In this document: in pieces, positions 12,401-27,400 of the stretch | How the letters are laid out: every line of letters starts with the position of its first letter | Position numbering within the stretch: the first letter of the stretch is position 1 | NCBI RefSeq assembly: GCF_028858725.1 | Contig: NC_084768.1 | Location: 30,782,664-30,846,663, forward strand | Length of the DNA stretch: 64,000 bases | Direction of reading: 5' to 3' | From: Colius striatus | Taxonomy: Eukaryota; Chordata; Aves; Coliiformes; Coliidae | Program-made: the position numbers and the translations under genes | The notes under the pieces: generated by a model | What the model saw: only the letters and a program-made list of their open reading frames with translations | Database searches by the model: none | What the model was told of the DNA's origin: nothing

Positions 12401-15400
12401 AGCAGTTCTACAGAGGGTTTCACCGCAGAGTGCCCTCGAGGTTTGGAAAGATACGGGATTTTTATTTAAATTCCACCAACAAAACCTTGCTAATTTACAC
12501 TAATGACTAGGAGACCTACTGCAAATTAATTGCTAATTGGCAAAATTCATTAAATGAACAAACATGGTGAGAAATAGCTGAAGATACAGACTGCTCAAAC
12601 AGGCTCGGTTCATTTATTTTTGTGTGCCATCCGCTTTTCATGATTTATGCTAATACTTTTAAGCGTAGTTGTAAATGTTTTTGAGTATATTCTGGAGGAG
12701 TAATGAAGCCTAAGTAATAGCTGAGCTTGTAACACAGTCTCCTGTTATGTCTTACAGCAGCACCACCTGGCAAGTAGAGACTGTTAAGGGGATCTGCAGT
12801 AGGAACAGAAGAGGTCTGCAGGACCTACAGATTCAGCTACATCCCCTGTGTGATTACATCTACGTGCTCATCTTAAATGTCCCGCTCTCAATTGATCCTT
12901 TTCTTCATAAATGCTCTATTTCTCGTGTCCACAACTTCTAAAAAGAAAAATAATCCCCCTTTTGTGCTGAAACCTTTTGTTTGGTCTGTCACCAAAACAC
13001 AAGGGCTTTAAAAGGAATCACTGTTTATTTGGGTATTCCACGTGTGCCCTCCCCCATGCTGCACCTCATTTTAATTCCATTTTGAGACAACCTTCTGGTG
13101 AAACTCAACCTTCCCCAACCCTAAACAATACTACTGTCCTAAAAGCATTAATCCTAAAAACTCCACACATCTGGCCTGTGTCCTTAAGGCTATAAACTGA
13201 GTATATGCACCAACGCTGTTGTTTGGCATCATAACGCAGCTCACTGACATTGAAAACCACCTTCTCTGTGGATTTCAGCAGCAAAGAAAACTTTCTCATT
13301 AGGCACTTTCTTCTTTAGAGTACTGAATTGCTTAGCAGGTTTCCAGGAAGGAGTGCTAAAGTTTCAGATGAATAATGTTTTTTTGCATTTTCTGGCTTAA
13401 GATGGGGAAAGAAGGTCAACCTTCCCCCGCCTGCATGGCTCTACTCTGCAGGAGCAGGGAGCCTCCACTCCTGAACAGTTTTAAGACTCAAGGAAGGAAA
13501 GAGCCATGTTAAGTACTTCAGCCTTAGATCTCTGGAATTTAAAAAACCCCAACAGAGAAATTCAATTTCAGATACGAACGTGCACATTTCTGGCAATGTG
13601 AAGCGCTCAAGTGCTCACAATTAAAGTGCTTCAATGAATGGAAGGCAGAGGGACAACTGCACTGGGTATATGCAAAAGTCACAACAGTTTGAAATTGCAC
13701 AGGCATTCTCTGCTTCAACCAATACACATGCTTCCTTCCCCCTGCCTCAGCTTCCAGCCATGGACCCCACATCTTACGTCAGTCCCTGCTGATCTGCCAG
13801 ACTAAGATTCAGGATGGATAAAAACAAGGAGTCATACTGCCTCTCTGCTATGGTATGTAACACAGTGAGCACTCTGGGATGGCAGATGACCATCAGCTTG
13901 CTCCATCAATGAGACATAATGCTAAATAAGCCAGTCCTTTAAGAGGAAAACATTTCTATAGGCACTTATGTACATGGTGATTTCAGGGATCCTTTGGGCT
14001 GAAGTTAAGACATACCTCACAAACTCTCAAACTGATTGTGCAAAGCGATAAATTCTGTACTTGGATCCTGCTAGTAAATGAAACCAGTTTTATTTACTAG
14101 AGGAATGTACCTCATGAAAGCTTTGTCAAGGATGAGGGAGGCGAGAGATCCTGAAGAATAGTGTGCTCAGGCAGCCAGCAAAGTGGCAGCTCTTATAAAC
14201 ATTAATGCCTCGTTATGCAGTTCTAGCACTGACTCAAGCTATAGAGATAAGAATAAAAAGCTAAGAGATACTGTCCAAAGCAGCCAAAGGCCTCAAGGGC
14301 CCATCAGCATAATGGGTTTTGACCAGTGGAGGTAACAAGGTCTTCAAGGTCTCACACCCTTTTCCCCCTAGGAAAGGAGTACAGTTTGCTTGATCCAGCA
14401 CAAGTGGCCTAAAATGAGAATGACTTGGAATCCACACAAAGCATGGCTGATAAGAGCTATCTTTCTCTCTCACTTTGACATACAGGTTATGACAAGAAAG
14501 GAGACACCTGAGAAGGCAAGAAGAATTCACACCTTGCCAGGACTGCCTGCTATTTAGAAGACAGTCGTCTTCTGGAGAGAAATGTTTATCTACCACTTAC
14601 CAATCTTGAGGTTTTCTTGCCCTTAAATACATTTGGCTTTAAGTATAGTACAGGCCTGTAAAATGAACGCAAAAGGAAGTGTTTGTGTAGGGAAAAACAG
14701 ACATGGTGCAGAAGAAAGAATCACACAGGACGTTTTTACTGGTGGGTGTTTTCTGTTAAAGCACATTACCAGTGTGACACTATGGTGTTCTGCTTTAGGA
14801 GACCTGCAGGTTCCCAGGTAGTCCTACCCCTGCCTCTCACAGAAAGCAAGCTGGGGACCTGGAGAGGTGACTGCAGGGAACGGCTGCAGCCTCTGAGCTG
14901 CATCTGACTGAAACAACAGGAGAGCACAGAGGAGTGTGCTGTGATCACAGGCCTAACACAGGCCACAGGAGGGGGAACTCCAAAGGGCAGTTTCACAAGA
15001 ACATTATGTAAACTTTCAGATCAGACACAAATCCAACAAACTATAGCAAAACATGCATCTAGTCTTGAATGGATGTTGCCTTTCTCTTAAATAATTGAAC
15101 TGAAACTGGACTTACACAAAATCCCCCAGTGACAAATCACACTCTGAGCATTACGTTGGTTACACACACGAAAGAAACGAGTAATATCTATGGTGCTCTG
15201 CACAAGTTACATACAATTAGATTACCTGATGAATAACACCTAAGACTGTGTCACTGTGAGCACACAAAGGTAGGAAAGGCCTCTCAAATCTGTCCAGGAC
15301 TGACAGAAAAAGGTCTCCAAGGCCTTGTACTGCACAGACACTATTTGGTACCTGATGATTCAACAGAAGCAGCAACACAGAGTTGTCCTCTCCAGAACTA

Positions 15401-18400
15401 CAACTTATTTTAAAAGACTCCATTACTGTACCCAGAGTGCTCTCTTTATACCCAAGAGCCTACTAAGGCTTTGGTCTAGATGTTCTCCCACACCCAACAG
15501 CTCCAGGGGAAAGGTGACAGATCTACTTTCTTTCAGCAACTTTACATTACCTGCCCTTCAGTTTAGCTAAGGATGAGAAGCAAGGAAGAGAAAGTGTTGT
15601 GGACACCTCTAGTCCATTCAAGATTTTGCATCCTTTGCTGTTCTCTTAAAAAATAAATACTCCAATATTTTCATCTTATTTCATTCTCTACAGGAGGGAC
15701 TTTGATTAGGAAACACAGCAGCAATCTCTTGGCCCTAATGAACGGGCATGTGATGAAACTAATGGATGGCAGTGCCACAACATGAATTCCACCCAGCCTG
15801 CATCATTTTAACTTTTATTCAGAGAAATGAAGCTACTGCTTTCCTTCCTTCCACACCTCTGTCAAGCTCCCCATGGAAATTACTCTCATCCACTCTCTTC
15901 TAGAGTGCAAAAGACACAAGTTTGCTAATGAAAAATTGCTAGCAGAAGCACCAAGCACATCTCAGCTACCTAAACCATGGGATGCTCAGATCTGGAAACA
16001 TAAACTTTCCTACCTAATAAGAGTGTGCTGATCTTCATCAGATTGATGTCAGGATGCCTTGGAGCGCAATCAATACAATACAAATAAATTATTAATTGCT
16101 CCAAGTAATTACATTTATCAAATCCAAATAAAAATAACTGATATTTTATGGAACTGATTCCAGAGCCGAACCTCTGAAGGGACACTATTGATCACAGGAG
16201 GACAGACAGATGTTTCACATGTTCACAGACAAGGAGGTCTGGGTTTGCATTAATGACGGGGAAGGAACAGAGCCAACAGCCTCCGATGCAGAGTAAACAG
16301 GCAGCGTGCTTGGCCATTTAATTGTGGGTCAGATCAAATATGGAGAATAAACACATCCAAACACATCCACACAACCCCATCTTCCTCTAGAAATATCATT
16401 CACCTTTGGGCTGTAGAAAGCACTCTGACACCCCTCCAAGAAAAAAATAAGGGCAGAAAACACACACAAACACACACATTCCTCCCACAACCACAGTAAA
16501 TTCCTGCTCATTAATCAATGCTAAAAAAAAGCTCAGCAAGCTAGTAAATATTTAAAAGCTGGTGAGTGTGAATATTTGAATCAATGAGCACTAAAGCTGT
16601 ACTTGTAATTTTCCTTCCTCTACCTTTTTAATTGGTCCGACTGGCAAACTGTCGAGGAGATCCCAGTTAGCAGATGGAGTCAGGCTGCTGGCTGGAAGCC
16701 TTTTCTGAGGGAAGGTGGCCAGCTTTGAATAAGGAAGCTGGAGCACCCCTCAAGTCCTTTCTGCAGACTGAGATCTCTATAAATTCCTTTTCACCCCAGA
16801 GTTTTGGTTTGTTTCCAGATGAGAAACAATCGATTATCTTCCTTTGTTTCCAAAGGGATGACAACAGAGCAAGGACACAGATTTCTACCTCAACACTTAG
16901 GATAAACATCCACCCTTTTCCATCCATCAGTTTTCTTCTTAAAAAGCACTGTTGCAGCAATTCAAGAACATTAATGAAATCCTAAGCTAAAATTCGCAGA
17001 TAAGGCTGAGAGAGAAGATAACCACAACTTAAAACACACTGAAGAGATCTCAAGTATGCCAAAGTCAAGTGCCCTGAACACAATCAAGTCAGAGACAAAG
17101 GTTAAAATGAAAAGAAGGCTGAAGATGACACGGTACAGAAACATTGTGGTGAATTCAAACCAAACTCAGCTCTGCCTTACAGAAGCAACATGATGCCTAG
17201 ATCACAAACTGTGGTTGTTGTGGGTTTGTCTGGGTCCTGGAAAAGATTCAACAGCTCCCATTTTCCTTTCCTTCAGGCAGATCATGAGTAAAGCTTTCCT
17301 GCCTCATAGCTCCTGCTTTCCCTTTAGTCTCTTCCTCTCCTTTCCCTGTGCAAATTCCTTGCCCATCTCTCATTTCCTCTGGCTTCTGGCTGTCTGCCCT
17401 CCCAGCTGAGCAGACCTGCTGTAACAGGAAGTTTTCCAGAAGCAATGCTTAGGATTAATAATAGGTTTCTGGTGTTATTTTCATAACACTAACAGCAAAG
17501 GCAAAGGGCTAAAAATCCTTTTCAAGAAACCCACGAAAGGCTTTCTCCCCCCGCTTCAAAACATCTGCTGCTGCCTCCTGTTCTCAGTGGCACCAAGGCA
17601 ATACGTTGCCTTGAATTAAGCAGCAGCTCTCTATAATACCCAGCTTCCTACTGCCTTAGAGAAACTCCCAGTCTGTGCTGTCAGGAGGCAGAGGGGAAAC
17701 CCCATGCAGAGCAAGGACAGGGGGAGGCTGTGGCCTTCTTTGCCTGTGGCCACAGTCCCAGGGAGAACAATGGGAGACTGAAGCCATTGTGATAGAAGGC
17801 AGCTTGTGGAACTCTCTGGAGAAGATTACTCTTCAGTGTCTGCCGAAGGAGAAACTTTCAGTTATGAAGAATAATGGCCATAAGTGACCATTAATCCTTG
17901 TGGGAAGGGAAGGGGGAAGAAAAGTCTCCAAATTCAGCCTGTGCATAAAGATTTTGTAAGCTTTAACAATGGGGCAAATTTGAAAAGCCAGGACTGTTGT
18001 CATAAAAACTACTGGGAGCAAATTAAGTTGAATACAGGTTGCTAACTTTTCTTCAAGGACTTATTGCTAAAAAATAACTCAAGTTTTCAGACTAAATGGT
18101 AAATCCTTAGGGAAAAAAATTATCTCTAATCAGAGAGTAAGTGCTATTATCCAGGGGAATGATATGGTACATTTTTCACATGTGACAGAGGTTGAGTCCC
18201 TGATCTCAGTGCAAAAATCCAACTCTGCCTAACCACCAAGTCATAAAGCAGGGTAGTAAAGTACAAACTAAAGGAGGACAATAAAAGCCTTTAGGTGAGG
18301 AACCCTATAGGTCCTCAGGCAACAGAAACTACTGCTTGGAAGTCACAAGCCTTTAGAAATCATTTTCCAATGTGCCCAGGGCAAAACATCTTATGCTGGA

Positions 18401-21400
18401 TATTGCCAGAATATGAGTTTCCAACACAGCATCCCAGTTCCTCACTTAGTCCTTGTCGGCTCCCACCCTATGGATTCCACAACACTGTTGTGCATATTTG
18501 CCACATAAATCCCACAGGTAAAACAATTCTGATTAGCATGAATTGTCAACTCTGTACCACTTAGCACGCACTAATTGTCCCCATCACCCATATGCAAAGC
18601 AAGTGAGCCTATTAGCTCCTGATTTAAAAACTTGAATAAGGAAGCCAGGTGACTGGCTAAAGGCCACAAATGAATTCATTTTGCTGGGTTGGAGGCAGGT
18701 TTCACATTTCCAAGCAACAAGGTGTTGGTTTTTTTAAACCTAGATCAGTGTTTTCCAATCTGTTTCAATTCACAAAGCACTGGTACTTCTAACAATAGCA
18801 TTTATCTCCTTAAAAATTTCAAGCAGAGAATTGAAAGTTGCTCTAGGCCATCCCAGGAGCTTGGATACTGCAGGCTGAAAGTTGCTGAATCAGACTCAGC
18901 TTATCATTTCATTTTGTGAGCATTAAAGAGAACAGGGAGAAGCATCTTCACACCCATCTTCACAAAGGCTGGGACTTGAACTGCCCATTATGGACATGAA
19001 AAGGCTGCTGTCTTTGCCAGATGGTTCCATCACTGATAGGTTATTGCCCAGCTTCTCTTCCAGAGCGGGTAAAAACCCGAGAAAATATCAACCATCTATT
19101 TTTCAAAATCCAAATCGATCTCCACAAGTTATTCTATTTACCTTGGTGCCAGAGAACACATCTGCAAGGTCTCACTAAATCTTTACAGACACACTGCGGT
19201 CTTGCCTGTGAGTTCCCCAAAGCTGTAGCCCACTCAAACAGGTAACCTGCCTGCAGATGGTGGCACTGGCAGAGTAAAGAGGATCCCCGGCAGTGACCTT
19301 GCTGAGGCACATCGACACTCAGGGGTACATACAGCATGCCTTGAAGCAGCATAATCCCTAACACATTCCTGTTAACAGGCCCGGGGTGTTTCCAGCATGA
19401 TCTCAAACTATTCTGACATCAAAAGAACATCCCATAAGACAGCCTTTAAAAGCAAGCTAGAAAACGACCATGCCAAGTGAAGGTGCTGGGCAAGGAACTG
19501 CCCAGAGGGTCCAAACCCCTCTGAAAGCATTCAGTAGGTCAGGCAAGCTTAACTTAGTACCCCAAAACCGGTCAGTAGGAGACAGGCGTCAAGTCTTGCT
19601 GATAAAACAGCAAGAAAGTTCTTTTCTCAGGCATCTGTGCAACAGGATGAACAAAGGGGCTTTTCCCAAGCATATTTTCTGAAGATAATGGAAATTGGAG
19701 GGCTAAAAATTGTGTGAGTTTCTGTGTGTCTCTTTTTTTATCCAAGACACAATCCCAACATAAAAGCATCTCTCATCTACAAACATGGGTGCTCGCTGAG
19801 GGCTCTTAGGTTTGGCTAGGAGCTCTGTTTGGACTAAACAGCCCCAATTAGGTCTGTCCCGTGTGTTTAAGAGCAGAGCAAGCACATCAGTAACAAACCC
19901 CAGCGAGTTCAGGTGTCCCTGCAAGGAGATGAGCTGGCTTTCACAGAGCCAGCATTCCAGGTTTCTGAGTCTCCACATTTATGGAATTCCTTTCTTATTT
20001 TAGAGGCAAGAACTTGACTTTCTTTAGCTATAAAAGGAGAACAAATGAGGAGACAGGCAGGCAGACAGAAAGACATTAACAGTAGTCCCAAGGGACCAGG
20101 ACAACAGCTCACCCTCTGGCTTCGAAGCGTGACACCTGCAGATTTGAAGTCAGGAAACTTGATGCCAGCAGTCTCAGGAACAGCCTGAAAGAGATTGAAA
20201 CAGGATGTGTTGATGGAGGAAACACAAAACCCACAAGATTTCATACAGAGGCTATCTGAAGGGGAAACTCTGTTTCCTATGACAGAGAACCACCTGCCAC
20301 AGCCACATGTCGGAGCTGAGGCAAGAGGAAAATCCCAAGCAATGGCATTCAATGGGAAAATCCCAAGCAATTCACTGAGAGAAAAATACCCCAGTTCAAA
20401 GTATCTTTGAGAGGCCCAAACATTTCTGGTTGGTTGGCTGAAATGCACTGCTCTGCACAGAGCCTTACACTCATCCACACAAGGATAAACCCTAACCCTA
20501 AATGGTACTGCCTACACTAACACAGCCACATTTGCACAGTATGATCCTTATCTAACTTAGGCACATTTCAATGATCAAAACAGCCCAGGACTTCCCTAAA
20601 TCTTGGCTTTTGACTGTAATTCCTCTAAAGAATGAGCTGAGAAAGCTCTCATCTGTCCAGGCATGAGCCCACTAATGAGGATGTAAGGACTGCACCCCTC
20701 CAGGAAGGCCTGCTGTTTATACATGTTTTGTCATTTGTCCACATTAGACAGGTTTTCTTCTTCCCACTTCACATTTTAAGCAGAGCAATAAGTGGGGGGA
20801 AAAAATGCAATCCCTTAAAAATCTGTGTCGCTGAGCAAAGCACAAGGTGAGCAAACTCTTAAATTATTAAAGCAGGCTGGCTGTGGCTCTGTGCACTCAA
20901 CAGTCCCCTGAAGGGGTCAGTGATACTCATGGTTCAGTCTCAGAATCGCCACAACCTTTACAAAACAGATACTTAATCATGCTTTTCCCCAAAAGAAGAG
21001 TCACCTCAAACCTCCCCATTTCTCTGGAGACAGCATTTGCATTGCTGCTCCCACATTTCTCTGCAGAGCCTCTGCAGCTTGCTCTTCGTTTGTTACAGAC
21101 AGAGCTGAGACTACCTGGGCTGCCACAAGATCATAAGAGATGCTGAAGGACAGTGACTCAATTCCTCAAGTTCCCTGCCAGTGACTCTCACATCTCTACC
21201 AGCTTTCCCTACCTCTCGGTTTTGAGGCTGCACCTTGCAAACTGCTTTGCATGGCCAGGCCTACATTTGTTTTTCAGTTACCTGTGCTAAGTCCAATAAA
21301 CAAAAGTCCCAGGAAGAGATTTCTAAATTGGACCATGGTGGAAAAATTATTCTGTACCAACCTATCACCAGGGCTCGTGAACTTGTAGGGATCACTTTGA

Positions 21401-24400
21401 TCTTTGGTAGAACGTGGCCTCCCTGCTTGGATTATTAGAGACAAAGAAGGCTGCAATCAAAACCCAATCTCTCCATTTCCTTTGGATTAAGGCTGCCTTT
21501 CAGACTGCCCCAGTTCTGCCCCCCAGCCTGTCACTGAACACCCTGACACAGCCAGGAGGGTAAACCAGCACCACTGGCTCGGCTGAGATACCTGCGACTG
21601 CGCTCGGCACAGAAGCAATTAAATGGGTCCTTTTGCCTCGCGTGCCTGTACATGCTGTAAACGCTTCAACCTCAATTGACTCTTTGGTAAATGATTTTCC
21701 TTTGTTGAAATGATGCTGATGCAGCTCCTGATTCAAATTCTTAGTTAAAATGCAATTTTTTTCTTAACATTTCCCGGCTATAGTTGGTAATTGACTCCTA
21801 ATGGACTCTGTCATGGTTGAAATGACGCCAGTGCAACAACAGAAACTGCTTCTCTGCCCACCCTGGCGTGCCTATCCCCTCTGTGCCTGCACACAGGCAC
21901 CAGCCAACAGGTAATATATAGGGCTGGACTCCTCACCTTGGCACCCTCAGCATCTTTCCAGCCCCATTCTCCATCACCACCACGAATGAGAAGCTGCTCT
22001 CTTTAGAGCGAGATATGCCAGCCATGGCTGAGCTTTACCACATGCAAAAGGTGTCCAGTGCTATTAATTACATAGAGGGGCAAGGGGGAAGCCAAAACAA
22101 TGTTTTAAGGAAGTGCTGGCCACTAGGCACACTTCATGAAGCAGCAACTGTCCAGCACTCACTGCCTCTTTCCCTTCCCTGCACAAACCCTTTCTTTCAG
22201 AGGACAATGGCACAAGTGTTCTCTGTTCACAGGGTGGAGGCACAGGAATTCCCAGGGACTCACTGGAAACATCTGAGATTTTGTAACAGCCCTTTCCTAC
22301 TCAAGGTGCTGAATTTAGTTCAGTGCACTTTGTCCTCCCTGCAGAAAGGGAAACTGACGTGACATTAAATGGGAATTGAAAGGGGTGTTCTGGGCTCACA
22401 CTTTAGCTCACCTTGGGAAGAAATAAGAAGTAATAGCTCTCAGAACACAAGAGTCCCACAGATCTGATCCCACAGATCCTTATCTAATCACAGGTAAGGA
22501 TCAGGAGAGAGGCATTCACTGAGCTTGGGGAGATACTGCTGAGACCCAGGAGTGGGGAAGGAAAGGGAAACATGGACTAGAAAAAGAAGGTAGGTGAAAG
22601 AGAATGAGTTTGTAGGACAACTCTGCACAGCAGTACCAGAATATCCTTGGGAGAAGCAGGGACACAGACAGATGCTTCTCCCTGCCATGAGGTATGAATA
22701 GCTGGCAACATTTCATCCCGTTTCTCAGGTAGGGAAAGGGAAACAGGACTTAAACCATCATTTTTCAAATGGGAGAGAGACAGAGAGCACACCAGGAGAC
22801 TCTGACAAGAGACTGTGACAATGACTGCTTTCGATCAATCTGCCTTCCAGAAGATGTAAAAAAGCATCTGCCAGAAAGCAGCCAACAGCTACTCTGCCCA
22901 GACAGAGCTGGTGGCCTGATCCCAGTAGGACTGCTGAAGGAAATGTGTTACCCAGCCAGAGCATACTTGGGGGAAAGGAAAAAGAAAGGAAATAAAAGAC
23001 AAATGTTTACAGGCTTCTCTGTCTCCTTCTTCTGCGGCAGCTTCTTCTTGGGAGCCTTGCGCTCGGCACGTCTCTGCTCAGTGGTGGTGTCAGCAGCTGT
23101 GATGAGCTTCTGCAGGTCTTGGGTTCTCTTTTCTCTCTCTTTCTTCCTGGTTTCGATCTTGCGGAGCTCTTGGATGAGGTATTCTTCTTCTGCCACCTGC
23201 AGACCAGAGCACGCAAAGGCAATCAGAGCTGCGGAGGCGGCCGAGCAAGGCAAGAGGGCCATCTACTGCTAAAAGGTCTGCTCTGGGCAAGGAGAGACTT
23301 CAAACTCCCCTGCCCAATATCTTGGATCTGCAGAGCTCTTTATGCTCTATAGTCTTACCCTGAACGCATGGCAATGCCAGTCTATAAACTGGCAGGTACT
23401 GAATTACAACATTCACGATGCATCCTTCAGCAGAATCCATAAATGATTAATCTCACGTCCAGACAAAGAGACCAAGGGGATAGATTGGGGTAAAAAAGGC
23501 CAAATCCACTCTAGTTACGAATGCAGTGCTGTGAAAAGCTAGTTCTCCCCCTAGACATAGCATGTAGAACCTAGAGTGACTATGCCTGGTATCTGCACAG
23601 CTGTCAACATGGGAAGCACAGAGTCACTACAGGTATGAAGCTGTCATTAGAGGGAATCACCAACAGAAAAGGATGCTCTCCCCCAGCCTTTGGGGCACAC
23701 ACAGTTTCTTAACCTCTGTATCCTGAGACTGTTACACAACTTCAATGAAAACTAAACATGCAGATTTACAGTCCTTGATATTTTCTGGCAAGATTTTTAC
23801 TCTCACAGAACCATCTTCCCATGGGACTCAGGGACTCTCATAAGGACAGCTACCTGAGAGCTTGTTTCTATTCAGAGGGTTGTACTTCTCAAAGAGGTGT
23901 TGGCAGTCACCAGAGACCACAACTGCTCACCTAGACCTCTCTCCTATGTGGCCAGATTTCTCAGTTATTCTCCTTTTATATCCCTTAAAATGTCATCAAC
24001 TCAACTACGAGTTGCTCTTTTCTTGTCCAGTCTTTCCCTTCTCCACTCTCTGGCCTATTTAATTCATCTCCTGATTCAACTTATCATAAATCAATCTTTT
24101 GGTGCAGTGATGCTTTCTTCCCCAAGTTACCTGCTCTGGTGTCCTATTGTAGAGCCTTTCCAGCTGTTCCTTCCTTCGCCTCTCATGGCCAGCATCAAAG
24201 ACTGGGATTTTCAGGTCTGTGCCTGGAGCAGCACGAACATTAGCCAGCTTGGCACAGATGTGATAGTATCTTTCTTTCAAGTCCTCCACTGATCTTTTCT
24301 GTGGAAGACATCACAGGAGAACATCATTATGGAAGAACCAAACAAAACCTTGTACAGAAGCAAGCTAAGGACCACTGGCTGAAGGATGTCAAACAGGGTA

Positions 24401-27400
24401 CAAGACACAGTGCCCAGGAGGAATATCAGAAGGGAGCTTTGCCAGTCCAGGTGGAACCTCAGGGAAGAGGGAGTTTCTCAGTGAACCACATGAATTAACC
24501 AACATGGGTTCACAGCTACTGCTTTAAAAACAGCCACCAAAGGGTCCAACAACAGAGCCAAGGGTTAGAGACAATACAGCAGTGAAGCACTCCCAGATAC
24601 AAGGATAATTAGAATCACAGAATCATTACAGCTGGAAAAGACCTTCAAAGTCATCGAGTCCAGCCACTAACTTCACACTGCCAGGCCCATCACTAAACTA
24701 AACCATGTCCCTCAGCACCTCAGCTGCATGTCTTTTAAATATGTCAAGGGATGGTGACTCCACCACCTTCCTGGGCAGCCCATTCCAATGCCTAATAACC
24801 CTTTCAGTAAAAAAGTTCTTCCTAATCTCCTACCTAAACCTCTCCTATTGCAACCTGACCCCATTTCCTCCTGTCCTGTCACTCATTACTGGAAAAAGAT
24901 CGACCCCTACCCCACTAGTGGTAGAGAGTGATCATGTCTCCTCTCTCAGCCTCCTCTGCTCTAGGCTAAACATCCCCAGCTCCCTCAGCTGCTCCTCATA
25001 GGAAGAGAAAACCTGTCAACAGGAAACTCTGTCAACAGGAAACACAGGAGGCCTCATACCTGAGCTGCTCCAAACAATGGCCATTCCAACCATAACCAAG
25101 GAGGCATCAACTGCAACTATTCATTGCCCATCGTTATATAGAGTCTGAGCTGTGCTCCCTGATTCCAAAGGTGTTTGGGCTGCCCAGATGAGAAGATTCT
25201 TGTTATTTCACTTTGCTACAGGCTCTTCAGGTGAACATTTCAGAAGGCAACAGAAACCTCCAGCACTCAGCTGTTCTATAGGAGTCATATCATTTACCCT
25301 TGTCACCAGGAGCAGTAGAACCAGCAGTTACACGAGATTTATGATCAGAACACCAAGGCTGGATTTCCAGACCACTGACGGTTCCTCCTTCACAATAGAG
25401 AGAAATCTGCACCAGGTCAGACCACAGGTCAGGAGCAGCACCAGAGAAAAATCACAATTCCCAAGGACTGCTGGCAGACTCTTCTCCCAGAGCCTAGACT
25501 GGATTCCAGGACACCTATCCTACTCAGCTAAACAAACTTCCCAGCTGCCTTATCTTCAAGGAGCAATCAGCTGCTCTCCTGGCAGGGTCAAAGCTTGTAA
25601 CTTGCTAATAAAACACAACAGGGAATGAGCACAAGTCACAGTGGATTTCATTACAAACAAAGCAAGCAGCAACGCCCTGTGCTGGAAATTCAATATTCCT
25701 TGCTGCCAATAATTCATTATTTTCCCCTAATTAAGTTGATATAAAGGGTAATTTGGTCTTTGCAGTGCCGTAGCAGGGGGGTTGCTGGCAGCAGCTTGGC
25801 CCTGGGGACTCACCTTGAACTGCTGGTGATCGTAGCGGTCATGAATCACCACGAAGCGCAGATCAAAGCGCCGCGCCAGGTCAAAGAGGTGGTCTGTCTC
25901 GGCCTTGGTCCACGCGTCGTCGTGGAGATACATCTGGTACTCCTGCTCTGAGTAGACAGGTACCTGCACTGTCTGTGCAGAGAAAAAGCAGAGAAAACAG
26001 TGGCAGCTCTCCTGCAGCAATGCCCTTCTCTCCAGGCGGGAGGGGCTGAGATGCCCGAGGTGAGAACAAGGGCAGCACACTGACAGGAGGGGGCTGCCAG
26101 GACCCTGAGCAGTGAATGGGTCCCAGTCGAAAAGATGAGGAGGAGGGAGAGCACTTGATAAGGAGCAACGTGTGATCTCAGGGCCACAAATGTGATGTTC
26201 TGGGAGCCTACCAGGAACTACTGCCTCGGAGGCCGAAGTGTGTTTCAGGCAGCTGACAGGAGTGGAGGTCAGCAACCCACATCCTGACTTAGAGGTTTCA
26301 AAATTATCAGGCTAATATGACAGCAAAACCGAGGCTGAGGCAGCTCCCCTGCACTCCTCCCATAGGATGGCACCAGGATCTAGACATAAACTGCTCTGAC
26401 AGTCAACTCTTCACTTGGGTTGGGACACATTTGCCTGTATGGGAAGAACGGGAAAGACAAGGAGTGGTAGTTCCCAGCCTTCAGCACGCCTCTGCTTTGG
26501 TACACAGCCCACTTCTTTCATGTCTGCTGCAGACAGTGCCATGAAGATCTGAAAGACTGGGTGCTGTACAATTGAGGGCCATGAACTTGGATAATAACTT
26601 TGTCCCTCCCTTCCTCATCCACTCTTTCTCTGGCAAAGCCACAGAGCCAAAAGCCAGTTGAATCATCAGAGGTGCCTAAAAGGCCAAACCCACACCACAG
26701 TCCCAAGCCTGGAACTGCCAAGGGCTCTATCCAGAACACAAGTGTGTCACATGAGGACTAAAGGAACAGTAAAAATATTTAGTGTATTAGGGAAAGTCCT
26801 AGCACATGGTAAAGCAAAAGTGCAAACAAGCTTGTGCTTTCCTCCCTTATCCCCTCCCATCGCTCCTGCAGGGGAACTTTGCTCAGCCTGAGGAGGTCCT
26901 GTCCCCACAAGAAAACTGTGCCTGTGAGGAGCACCCATGCTTCAATACCTCTGTGCCTTCCTGAGCCCTACACCAGAAAAGTCATGCTCATGAACTCCAT
27001 ACAGCTCAGAGGAGCACTTCTGAGCCACCATATAACAGCCTCTTTAGGTCTCCTGGCCTTCTTCCATCACTTAGACACAGAAGCTTAAAGGTGAAGAGTA
27101 TCTCTTGGGGATGCACTGCACCTCAACCTTCAAGTACCACTCCCACCAGCAGAAAAGCCACCCTACTAGACACTGCAAGGATGTCCCAGGTACATACATC
27201 ATGAACAAAAGGTATTTTCTAGAGTGGCAGACACATATGGAAAAGAGCCAGCAGAGCCCTCTGCAGTGGATGGAAGCAAAGGTAGCAGATGCCCAAGGAG
27301 CAGTTCCCAAAACATCCTCAGCCCTACTCCTGGCTGCTCAGGTGAGAACTGCTGAGAGGCACAAAGGTGGGAACTCATCAGATGGAAAGTTTGAGCCAAA

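Larger units (their letters stand above)
8427..20112 (-). other. DMAP1: DMAP1 11.7-kb intron between coding exons 7 and 8
   Basis: This is the largest intron of the gene. No transposon fragment is obvious by eye and no nested gene is visible. It contains several AT-rich islands of unique sequence, listed separately, that look unlike decayed repeats and could be regulatory. Confidence 0.8.

Noticed and set aside
20489-20502. CCCTAACCCTAA telomere-like word
   Set aside because: Only two repeats; too short to call an interstitial telomere.
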